Assembly: GCA_013002305.1 (NCBI GenBank)
Contig: JABDKG010000042.1
Location: 62,001 to 126,000 of the forward strand
DNA length: 64,000 bases
Direction of reading: 5' to 3'
DNA from: Hellea sp.
Lineage (GTDB): Bacteria > Pseudomonadota > Alphaproteobacteria > Caulobacterales > Maricaulaceae
This document shows positions 47,576 to 54,835 of this stretch, piece by piece (the first letter of the stretch is position 1; the number at the start of each line of letters is the position of its first letter). The position numbers and the translations under genes are program-made. The notes under the pieces were generated by a model. It saw nothing but the letters and a program-made list of their open reading frames with translations, did no database searches and was not told the origin of the DNA.

Positions 47576-48511
47576 ATGAACAATTGGAAGGATCCGGCCA
47601 AAAGATTGGAGCGTATCCTTCACGATGAGGGCACCTCTCTTGAACCGTTTCAGCAATTTTTAGAATTGCCATTTGATGAAGCCGTAGCAATGGCGCAGTC
47701 GGTTGCTACGGGAAACAAACCAAGCAATAGCAATGTCTTAAAACTGAAACCTACAGTCGACTTTCTGCCCAAAACGATAAAAAGGGTTACTTCAATACAG
47801 CATTGGAATTGCTGCCAACTCTATGTCGACCGCGTTTTTCAATTCTACCTCATGTCCGCCATTGATCGAATGAATGGTAGAGAGTTTGGATCAAGAATAT
47901 CCGTTCAAGGACGCGCTGTCTTGGGCCAACTCTTAACGAGCGGAAAACCCCTTATTTTCTTGAATAGCCATTTTGGCCCAGGCCAAATTGCGCAAATCTG
48001 TTTGGCGAAAATGGGCGTTTCTTTCACGACGCTTTCGGCGAGAAACTTCTATGAGGTACTCGGAATTGAAAATCCGGCGATTGACGTATTTCAATTATTC
48101 TCATCGTTTGATGTCAAGGCGATTGCGCGAGGCCTTGAAGATTTAAACGCCGGCAAACATATTCACTTGACCGGCGATGGTCGGTCGGGGAGCAGCGGTC
48201 GAAATTGGAATTTTTTTGGACGTGCTCGCACCTTTCATCAAGGGTTTTCATATTTGGCTTTAAAGTCAGGCGCCATCGCCGTCCCAATATTTACCACTAT
48301 TGACCACGAGGCTCACATCACTCTGACAATCAAGCCGGCGTTTAAAGTTCCAGACGGGCAATTAAGCCAATCCGCTCAGCTCAAACATATGACAGGGCAA
48401 TATGTCAAAATGCTGAAAAATCAATGGCGAAAAAACCCGTCAAATATCCCCCCCCGTTCCTTGTTCAAATATCAAGACTTGCCAATGATCCGATCAGCAG
48501 GGAAAGTGTAG
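47576..48511 (+). CDS. LpxL/LPLAT-like acyltransferase
   Basis: A 311-residue protein of the lysophospholipid/lipid A acyltransferase (LPLAT) superfamily. The active-site histidine is in NSHFGPGQ (His132 in the short form); the usual HX4D/E acidic residue is replaced by Gln (HFGPGQ), which is unusual. The other landmark is HLTGDGRSG (Asp201). ATG 47576 follows GAGGACATTGCT; the longer frame from 47480 would overlap the divergent promoter region. It opens the five-gene operon and overlaps nothing: the dehydrogenase starts 2 bp after its stop. In context it is the candidate for transferring a carrier-bound pyrrole-2-carboxyl group onto an acceptor; that is inference. Confidence 0.75.
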   Translation: MNNWKDPAKRLERILHDEGTSLEPFQQFLELPFDEAVAMAQSVATGNKPSNSNVLKLKPTVDFLPKTIKRVTSIQHWNCCQLYVDRVFQFYLMSAIDRMNGREFGSRISVQGRAVLGQLLTSGKPLIFLNSHFGPGQIAQICLAKMGVSFTTLSARNFYEVLGIENPAIDVFQLFSSFDVKAIARGLEDLNAGKHIHLTGDGRSGSSGRNWNFFGRARTFHQGFSYLALKSGAIAVPIFTTIDHEAHITLTIKPAFKVPDGQLSQSAQLKHMTGQYVKMLKNQWRKNPSNIPPRSLFKYQDLPMIRSAGKV

Positions 48512-48513
48512 AA

Positions 48514-49647
48514 ATGGACTTCTCACTATCGCCCAGCGAGCAAAAAACAATCGACAAAGCAAAGTCGGATGCGCCGAAACTATTAGGGGCCGGACCTGCG
48601 GGTCAACATGAAGCGGTCGATTTCCTCAGTTGGGCGCAATATGGATGGGCGGGCGCAACAATTGCAAGAAACCAAGGCGGAATGGGTCTGACGGCCCTAT
48701 CGACGTTCTTAGCTTTCGAACAATTGGGACGAGAGGGATTGTCGCGGTCTCACATGTTTAGTGTCGGGGCCCATCTCTTTGGCTGCGCTATGGCTATTCA
48801 AAATCATGGGACCGAGGATCAAAAATCGACCTATTTACAAAAGTTAGCCTCAGGAAAAATGATTGGAGCCTTGGCGCTTACGGGCGAAAGCGGTGGGTCT
48901 TCTTCTCAAAATCTGGGGGTAAACTGCGGGTTTAAAAGTGATATGGTTACGCTCAACGGCACCAAAAAACTTGTAACCAATGGTCCGGCTGCAGATGTTT
49001 TGATCGTCTCCGCGCAAGAAACATCATCTTCGTCAGGTCTCGGGTCGACGCTTTTCGTCGTTCCCACTGGTCATCCGGGTATCGAAATTGAGCAAATTCA
49101 AGACCAGGCCGGGATAAAGGATTCCCCCATGGCGAATATTACGTTCGAAAACTACCAAGTTTCGAAGAGTGCGATTTTAGGTTCGAAAGGCGGCGGGTTA
49201 GGGTTGACCCTCTCAATTATGCGCTGGGAACGCAGTTTAATTTTGGCAGGTTTTTTAGGCGCGGCTCAGAGGGATTTAAATAGAGTGTTCGGGGAATTCA
49301 AAAGCCGGACGGATAATAATGGCGCGCTCATTAAACATCAGGGCATCGGGTTTAAATTAGCAGAATGTTACCGCCAATTAGAAACTGCTAGATGGCTGGC
49401 CTATCGCTGCGCGGCTGATTTAGATATGGACGAAGCGCCCATTTTGTCGCCGGCGTTATCGAAACTAACGATAAGCCAAACCATAGTTGATGTCGCATTG
49501 ACATTGAACGAATTGATGGCAGGGCAGGCTTGGCAAGGAAAGTTAGGTTTGGCAGAGGCATTGCAGGACGTATTGGGAACTTTGTCAGCGTCCGGTACCA
49601 GCAACATTCAGTTAAATGCTATTTTGTCTCAAATGGGGCGTGCTTGA
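48514..49647 (+). CDS. acyl-CoA dehydrogenase-like L-prolyl-carrier dehydrogenase (PltE/RedW-like)
   Basis: A 377-residue FAD-dependent acyl-CoA dehydrogenase-fold protein. The family core shows ALTGESGGSSSQNLG in the place of the usual LTEP-AGSD block, and LTLSIMRWERSLILAGFLGAA in the helix that carries the isovaleryl-CoA-dehydrogenase-type catalytic glutamate (Glu239). The C-terminal position of the medium-chain type catalytic Glu is Ser (SASGTSNIQ). This location of the base is what the prolyl-carrier dehydrogenases (PltE, RedW, CloN3) are known for. The four-electron oxidation of prolyl-S-carrier to pyrrolyl-2-carboxyl-S-carrier is the predicted reaction. Start at 48514 is 2 bp after the previous stop; the longer frame begins inside the previous gene. 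Confidence 0.85.
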   Translation: MDFSLSPSEQKTIDKAKSDAPKLLGAGPAGQHEAVDFLSWAQYGWAGATIARNQGGMGLTALSTFLAFEQLGREGLSRSHMFSVGAHLFGCAMAIQNHGTEDQKSTYLQKLASGKMIGALALTGESGGSSSQNLGVNCGFKSDMVTLNGTKKLVTNGPAADVLIVSAQETSSSSGLGSTLFVVPTGHPGIEIEQIQDQAGIKDSPMANITFENYQVSKSAILGSKGGGLGLTLSIMRWERSLILAGFLGAAQRDLNRVFGEFKSRTDNNGALIKHQGIGFKLAECYRQLETARWLAYRCAADLDMDEAPILSPALSKLTISQTIVDVALTLNELMAGQAWQGKLGLAEALQDVLGTLSASGTSNIQLNAILSQMGRA

Positions 49648-51149
49648 GCTCCCGGTTTTTAAATAGAATATGGGAAAAATTCCAGAATAACCCTGATAAG
49701 TTAGCGCTTAAATGGGCCGACGGTGGGTGCAATTACCAACAATTATCTGGCCGCGTAAATGCCCGGATGCAATGGTTGCGGACCTATGATTTGCAAGCCG
49801 GCGATAGAATTGGGCTATTTATGCGCAAGGGCCCTACGACAGTTGAGATCATTCTTGCGGGTCTTGCGCATGGACTGATCATAATTCCTATCGACTCGAA
49901 TTCGCCGGCAAAACGCGTTCAATCAATATTGGAAAAAACGACGCCGTCTTTACTGGTTTTAGAAGAAAAAAGTCTGGCAGTCCTCGAACATATACCAGAG
50001 GGACTTATCCAACATATTGCAACGGTGGATGCTTTCCAATGTGAACTTGAACAAGGTCCAAATACGCCGACTATTTCCAAGATATCGGCATCATCTCCAG
50101 CTTTGATTTTAATGACATCGGGGACAACTGGACTCCCTAAAGGCATAACGATCTCGCACGAAAATATTGGCGTTTTTGTGAACTGGGCCCTCAAGGAGTT
50201 TAATCTAAGTTCGAGTGATAATTTTGTGAGTATCGCTCCGTTTCATTTTGATTTGTCGATGCTCGATCTTTACGGCGCTCTAAGCCTTGGGGCCTGCCTA
50301 TATTTGCCTTCGGATTCAGAGCTTTCACTACCCGGTGAATTTGCCAAGGTAATTGAGCGAAATCAAATTTCGGTACTCTACACTGTCCCGTCGTTTTTGA
50401 GCCTTTTGACCCGCTTTCGTGTTTTTGAAAGCGACCTTTCAAAACCGCTGAAAACGATCTTATTTGCCGGCGAAGTATACCCAACTGAACAGCTTAACCA
50501 GCTCATCAAGCAGCGGCCGGATATTCAATATGCAAATTTATTTGGCCCAACGGAATCAAACGTATTCGCAAGTTACAAAGTGACGGAAACATCTTTTACA
50601 GATCCAGTTCCAATTGGGCAGCCATGCAATCATGCAGATGTTAGAATTCTGGATATAAAAGGGAGGGTTGCAGGAACCGATGAGGTCGGGGAACTTTGGG
50701 TGCGTGGACCGACCATAATGTTAGGCTATTGGGGCGAGCCTCCGCTAAATCCGCGCGAGTATTTCGCGACCGGCGATCATGCTTTCAGGGACGCTGCAGG
50801 GCTGATCCATTTTTCTGGACGGCGGGATCATTTGGTCAAAATAAGAGGGCACAGGATAAGCCTGTTAGATATTGAAAATATTGCATCGAAATTGACAGGA
50901 ATAAACCAAGCAGCCGCATGTTTGATCCACCGCAACGGAACGCGGCAACATCTATGTTTGGATGTGAGTATTGACGACCGATCCGGCATTGACCAAAAGT
51001 CCCTCAGCGCGCACATGGCGGCGTACTTTCCAAAAGTTATGCAACCGACAAACTACAAAATCCACGGTCAATTACCCTATACATTAAACGGGAAAATCGA
51101 TAGACAAAAACTGCGCGCGGGATGGTCCAAACAGGCGAGGCAGGTTTAA
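49644..51149 (+). CDS. stand-alone adenylation enzyme, predicted L-prolyl-AMP ligase (PltF/RedM-like)
   Basis: A 501-residue adenylation enzyme that activates an amino acid and loads it on a carrier. Motifs: A3 TSGTTGLPKG (158-167), A4 FHFDLSMLDLYGALSLGA (200-217), A5 NLFGPTESNVFASY (298-311), A7 YFATGDHAF, A8 RDHLVKIRGHRI, A10 NGKIDRQKL (Lys484). The eye-derived specificity positions are D203, L204, L207, Y246, L273, A275, L299, V307, F308, K484, close to the proline code I recall for PltF/RedM/CloN4. The start is a TTG at 49644 that overlaps the dehydrogenase stop as TTGA and follows GGGG; there is no ATG in this position. Confidence 0.87.
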   Translation: MSSRFLNRIWEKFQNNPDKLALKWADGGCNYQQLSGRVNARMQWLRTYDLQAGDRIGLFMRKGPTTVEIILAGLAHGLIIIPIDSNSPAKRVQSILEKTTPSLLVLEEKSLAVLEHIPEGLIQHIATVDAFQCELEQGPNTPTISKISASSPALILMTSGTTGLPKGITISHENIGVFVNWALKEFNLSSSDNFVSIAPFHFDLSMLDLYGALSLGACLYLPSDSELSLPGEFAKVIERNQISVLYTVPSFLSLLTRFRVFESDLSKPLKTILFAGEVYPTEQLNQLIKQRPDIQYANLFGPTESNVFASYKVTETSFTDPVPIGQPCNHADVRILDIKGRVAGTDEVGELWVRGPTIMLGYWGEPPLNPREYFATGDHAFRDAAGLIHFSGRRDHLVKIRGHRISLLDIENIASKLTGINQAAACLIHRNGTRQHLCLDVSIDDRSGIDQKSLSAHMAAYFPKVMQPTNYKIHGQLPYTLNGKIDRQKLRAGWSKQARQV

Positions 51150-51397
51150 TGGATACAGCACTACAAGACAAAATAATCCGTTGGATTGCAAATTCTGCCG
51201 GTTCCAATGGGCCCGTAGGAGCTCATACGAATTTGGTTGCAAAGCAGACGCTGGACTCGCTTCAAATCATGGATATGGTTCTTTATCTGGAGCAGGATAA
51301 TAATATTAAAATCCCGCTTGACGCTTTGACCGAAGAAAATTTCAGAACTCCGGCAGCCATTGCAAAAATGGTTACGCAAGTTCAGGCCCAAGGGTAA
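51149..51397 (+). CDS. free peptidyl/acyl carrier protein (PltL-like)
   Basis: An 82-residue carrier protein. The phosphopantetheine attachment site is in QTLDSLQIMDMVLYLEQ with Ser37; the rest is a short three- to four-helix carrier fold. It starts at ATG 51149, overlapping the adenylation gene stop by one base (TAATG). It is the natural partner of the adenylation enzyme and the dehydrogenase: the prolyl, then pyrrolyl, group would be carried here for halogenation. No phosphopantetheinyl transferase is in the window, so a chromosomal one must serve it. Confidence 0.88.
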   Translation: MDTALQDKIIRWIANSAGSNGPVGAHTNLVAKQTLDSLQIMDMVLYLEQDNNIKIPLDALTEENFRTPAAIAKMVTQVQAQG

Positions 51398-51402
51398 ACC
51401 AG

Positions 51403-52680
51403 TTGGAGCCGGTCTCTAAATCTGTCTATGACGTAGTCATTATTGGCGGCGGTCCGGCCGGCTCATCTCTTGCTATCCATTTGAGGCGGCTCGGCCACTC
51501 CGTTCTGATAGTCGAAAAAGCAACATTTCCCCGCCATCATATCGGCGAGTCCATGGCCGGCGAATGCGCTCGCATGTTAAAATCCATGGGTCTTGGCGAT
51601 TATATGGAGTCTGCAAACTATCCGCAAAAAAAGGGCGTTTGGGTGCAAGGAACAAAGGAAAGTTCCAAATTTTGGGTTCCGGTTCAAAATGTTGACGAAA
51701 ATGGCAATGTTCATCCGGAAAAGTCCTTTCAGGTCAGACGTTCAGAATTTGATCAAAAACTGTTGGATACTGCAATTGAGCACGGCGCAGAATTAATTGC
51801 TGCGGAAGTTGTCAATGTCGTTCAGGATCAAGGACGGATCGCCGGACTTAAAATTAGGCAAGGCGAGAACCAGACCACCATATTAAGATCAAAAATTGTT
51901 GCCGACGCGTCGGGCCAACAATGTTTTCTCGGCCGCCGGGGTTTTCTGGGTGAAAAAAGTTTTACCGGATATGAGAAACAAGTCGCTTTTTATACATACG
52001 CAAAAAAAATCGAACGCGGCGCTGGGCAAGAAAACGGAAATACGCGATTATTTTATGGAGGGAAAGATCACTGGACTTGGCTCATTCCATTTGACGACGA
52101 ACTAACATCTTTGGGAGTGGTTGTTCCGCTCGCAGAATTCAAAGACAGCAAGCTCAGCAAAGACGAATTTTTCGAGCAATGCACCAAATCTATAAATCCT
52201 CATTTCGCGCAGAGATTAGAGCAAAAAGAGTTGACCACCAAAGTTCGAATGATTTCCAATTATTCGTATGAGTACGAAAAATTGTCAGGCCCCGGATATT
52301 TGAGCGTCGGAGACTCTCACGGGTTTTTGGATCCAATTTTTTCATTCGGACTCCTGTTTGCGTTGAAAGAAGGGCAACTCGGGGCAAAGGCTATCAATCA
52401 ATCGATAGAGTCCGGTGATTTCGCATTAATGACGAAGTACGAAGGCTTGATTCGCAATGCGCGGGATGTTTCGCGCCTGGTTATCAATACGTTTTGGCAG
52501 TATCCATTGGCGTTTCTGCGATTGGCTCATTATTCCCACGCCAATGAAATCGCGGCTCTGTTTTCAGGTAAATTTTTCGACCCAAATGTCGATGATATCG
52601 ACGCCGTTAAACTGATGCGCGAATTAATGCGAAAAACTGAGAAAACAGAGACAGGAAAAGCGGCTCTGAAATCTGCTTAA
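51403..52680 (+). CDS. FAD-dependent halogenase-like flavoprotein (PltA/Bmp2-like)
   Basis: A 425-residue flavoprotein of the FAD-dependent halogenase family. Visible: dinucleotide-binding GGGPAG (15-20), the lysine KKG (76-78) at the place of the halogenase active-site lysine, the WxWxIP motif WTWLIP (224-229), and FLDPIFSFG (308-316), which matches the FxDPxFSxG motif of carrier-dependent halogenases and their relatives. In the context of a pyrrolyl-carrier pathway it should add chlorine or bromine to the pyrrole ring; iodination or a non-halogenating oxidation is possible. It needs a flavin reductase, which is not encoded here. The start is TTG 51403 behind AAGGG. It is the last gene of the operon. 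Confidence 0.8.
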   Translation: MEPVSKSVYDVVIIGGGPAGSSLAIHLRRLGHSVLIVEKATFPRHHIGESMAGECARMLKSMGLGDYMESANYPQKKGVWVQGTKESSKFWVPVQNVDENGNVHPEKSFQVRRSEFDQKLLDTAIEHGAELIAAEVVNVVQDQGRIAGLKIRQGENQTTILRSKIVADASGQQCFLGRRGFLGEKSFTGYEKQVAFYTYAKKIERGAGQENGNTRLFYGGKDHWTWLIPFDDELTSLGVVVPLAEFKDSKLSKDEFFEQCTKSINPHFAQRLEQKELTTKVRMISNYSYEYEKLSGPGYLSVGDSHGFLDPIFSFGLLFALKEGQLGAKAINQSIESGDFALMTKYEGLIRNARDVSRLVINTFWQYPLAFLRLAHYSHANEIAALFSGKFFDPNVDDIDAVKLMRELMRKTEKTETGKAALKSA

Positions 52681-52719
52681 CCTGATCCAACTAACGGGTT
52701 GCGTAGAAAGCTCTAAATT

Positions 52720-53331
52720 CTAATTTCGTGATGGATAAGTTCCTAGTAAAGCCACACAATAATTGATTGTCTGAAACGGCATCATATTGTTTTGCGGTTG
52801 ACCGCCGCCTACGGGATCAACCCTTATTGATTGACTGTTCATAAATCTACCTTGCGGGCTCAAGCCGTCATAATAATGATCGTCCGGCGAAATAGCAAAA
52901 CTGTTTCGTCTCGGAGTTGTGCTATTTGCGTTATCGTTAATAGTCTGGATGCCCGCACGATGTGTGTGAGACGGCATTTGACTGGTCGATAATATATTCG
53001 TTTCCGTGCCGCTTTTGGACCCGATGTTGCGAGTCGACAGGCCGGGTCCGGTACCCATATGGACTGGGGCCCGGCTACGCAAATCAGGTAGTGCGAATGT
53101 TGTGCGTCCGTCGCCGCCGTAAATTGTCCCGTAAAGTGAGAACAAGGCCTGATTTTGATTGATCGACAGGAGCTGGCCATCGGCCTCAGCCCAACCCCGC
53201 GGGCAAAAATTAAACCCAACCAACATGACATCACCGATATTGGGTTCAGAATCGGCTAGGGCCAAGGGAGCATTGGTCAAGGTCAAGGCGTAAGCCGCGC
53301 CCATCGCCAAAACTTTTGAAAAATTAACCAT
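52720..53331 (-). CDS. secreted tail-collar (MdpB-like) protein 1
   Basis: A 203-residue exported protein with a signal peptide (about residues 1-26, ending ALA-DS) and a phage tail-collar domain (PF07484-type): NFCPRGWAEADGQLL, SLYGTIYGGDGRTTFALPDL, SHTHRAGIQT and a C-terminal NYCVALLGTYPSR. The two cysteines could form a disulphide. It starts behind GAGGT, 8 bp after the stop of the paralogue upstream, so the two share a transcript. Related proteins in non-phage contexts are called microcystin-dependent protein; their function is not settled. Confidence 0.85.
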   Translation of the reverse strand: MVNFSKVLAMGAAYALTLTNAPLALADSEPNIGDVMLVGFNFCPRGWAEADGQLLSINQNQALFSLYGTIYGGDGRTTFALPDLRSRAPVHMGTGPGLSTRNIGSKSGTETNILSTSQMPSHTHRAGIQTINDNANSTTPRRNSFAISPDDHYYDGLSPQGRFMNSQSIRVDPVGGGQPQNNMMPFQTINYCVALLGTYPSRN

Positions 53332-53339
53332 AGCGACCT

Positions 53340-53948
53340 CTAACTCCGGCTCGGATAGAGACCGACTAAAGCAACGCAATAATTAATCGTTAAATAAGGC
53401 TGCATATTATTTTGCGACTGCCCGCCGCCTGCATTATCTACTGCAATTGTATTGGAATTCATGAATCTGCCGGAAGGATCTGTACCGTCAAAATAAGAAT
53501 TATCCGCTGTAACAGAAAACGAATTTTTTCTAGGCGTTGTTGAATTGGCGGTTTCAGTCCTTGTTTGCACGCCGGCTCGATGCGTGTGCGATGGCATTTG
53601 ACCGACAGTCATAGTATTGGTTTCCGCTCCGCCTCTGGAACCGATCGGCCGGCTGGAGAGCCCTGGACCCGTTCCCATGTGAATTGGAACGCGGCTGCGT
53701 AAATCCGGCAGCGCAAAGGTTGTCCGCCCATCTCCGCCGTAAATAGTTCCATATAGCGAGAACAGTGCCGAATATTGAGAGATGGCTAAAAGCTGGCCGT
53801 TGGCTTCTGCAAATCCGCGTGGACAGAAATTAAATCCGACCGGCTGAATTTCACCGATGAAAGGTTCACTTGCATTGGCGAGGGTAGATATGCCTGCCGT
53901 TCCCAGCAGAGCGATAGATATAGATAGAGTAAAGTTTTTAAACGTCAT
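53340..53948 (-). CDS. secreted tail-collar (MdpB-like) protein 2
   Basis: A 202-residue paralogue of the neighbouring gene, with its own signal peptide (ending STLANA), the same NFCPRGFAEANGQLL, TIYGGDGRTTFALPDL and SHTHRAGVQT blocks and the C-terminal NYCVALVGLYPSRS. It is closest in sequence to copy 1, suggesting that the two arose by a recent tandem duplication. It is the first gene of the two-gene transcript. Ribosome site GGGGCCC lies before ATG 53948. Confidence 0.85.
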   Translation of the reverse strand: MTFKNFTLSISIALLGTAGISTLANASEPFIGEIQPVGFNFCPRGFAEANGQLLAISQYSALFSLYGTIYGGDGRTTFALPDLRSRVPIHMGTGPGLSSRPIGSRGGAETNTMTVGQMPSHTHRAGVQTRTETANSTTPRKNSFSVTADNSYFDGTDPSGRFMNSNTIAVDNAGGGQSQNNMQPYLTINYCVALVGLYPSRS

Positions 53949-54020
53949 AACGGGCCCCGTTTAGTGTGAGCCCGTGCCATAGCATTAAAAAGGCTTTAAT
54001 ACAATGAATTAGAATATAAA

Positions 54021-54042
54021 ATGACCCGGAATACCGGGTCAT
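54021..54042 (-). terminator. Rho-independent terminator of the third tail-collar gene
   Basis: A perfect 9-bp stem ATGACCCGG / CCGGGTCAT with a 4-base loop is followed, on the minus strand, by a T-rich stretch. It separates the gene at 54090 from the pair at 52720-53948. Confidence 0.88.
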
Positions 54043-54089
54043 ATTGGCGGCGTTCAGCCTTTAGTAGCATGGTGGATAATTGCTCTTGT

Positions 54090-54701
54090 TTAGCTCCGGG
54101 ATGGGAATATGCCGCTAGTCACAACGCAATATCGTAACGCAATATAGGGCTGTCGGTTTTCATGGGATTGTCCGCCGCCTGCATTTTCCACCAAGACAGT
54201 ATCGGAGTGCATAAATTGGCCGCTCGGGGCGTCCTCGTTAGATACATAGGTATTACCAGTCGCAATGCCGAATGAATTTTTACGAGGCGTGGTAGAATTG
54301 GCTGCGTCGTCATAGGTCTGTATCCCGGATCTGTGATTATGTGGAGGGATCTCATTAGTAGTCAGCGTGACAGTCTCAACGCCGCCCTTTTGCCCCCAAC
54401 TGTAATTCGAAAGTCCCGGCGCCTGTCCATAACCAAATGCAACGCGGCCACGCATATCCGGCAAAGCAAAAGTCGTCCTCCCGTCACCGCCAAACGTCGT
54501 ACCGTATAAGGAAAATAAAGCAGAATATTGACTTATGGGTAGAAGCTGGCCTTCGGCGGAAGCTGTTCCCCTCGGACAAAAATTATAGGGAAGGGTTCGG
54601 ATTTCCCCAATATAGGATTCTTGAGCCGAGCTAACCGTGCTGGTTGCGATTGAAGTTCCGCCGATCAGAACAGCGGATAATAATAGTTTTCTGAAGGTCA
54701 T
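54090..54701 (-). CDS. secreted tail-collar (MdpB-like) protein 3
   Basis: A 203-residue protein with signal peptide and the same domain, more divergent than the other two (PHNHRSGIQTYDDA, NFCPRGTASAEGQLL, YCVVTSGIFPSRS). The start is ATG behind AAAGGGG (the frame from 54737 would include the ribosome site). It has its own terminator and so is a separate transcript from copies 1 and 2. Confidence 0.85.
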   Translation of the reverse strand: MTFRKLLLSAVLIGGTSIATSTVSSAQESYIGEIRTLPYNFCPRGTASAEGQLLPISQYSALFSLYGTTFGGDGRTTFALPDMRGRVAFGYGQAPGLSNYSWGQKGGVETVTLTTNEIPPHNHRSGIQTYDDAANSTTPRKNSFGIATGNTYVSNEDAPSGQFMHSDTVLVENAGGGQSHENRQPYIALRYCVVTSGIFPSRS

Positions 54702-54835
54702 ATTGCGCCCCTTTGAAATGTTGAAAAACTCCCCCATAATGAGAGAGCCTCTCCCTTATAACATTTTGCCAAGGATAATTCCATTTAATTGGGAAAAGAC
54801 TTGTCTGGATTCAATTAACGGCTAGACATCACAGC

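Noticed and set aside
52720-54701. A prophage remnant suggested by the tail-collar domains
   Set aside because: All three genes carry signal peptides, and no capsid, terminase, integrase or lysis gene is nearby, so these are host-type secreted proteins.
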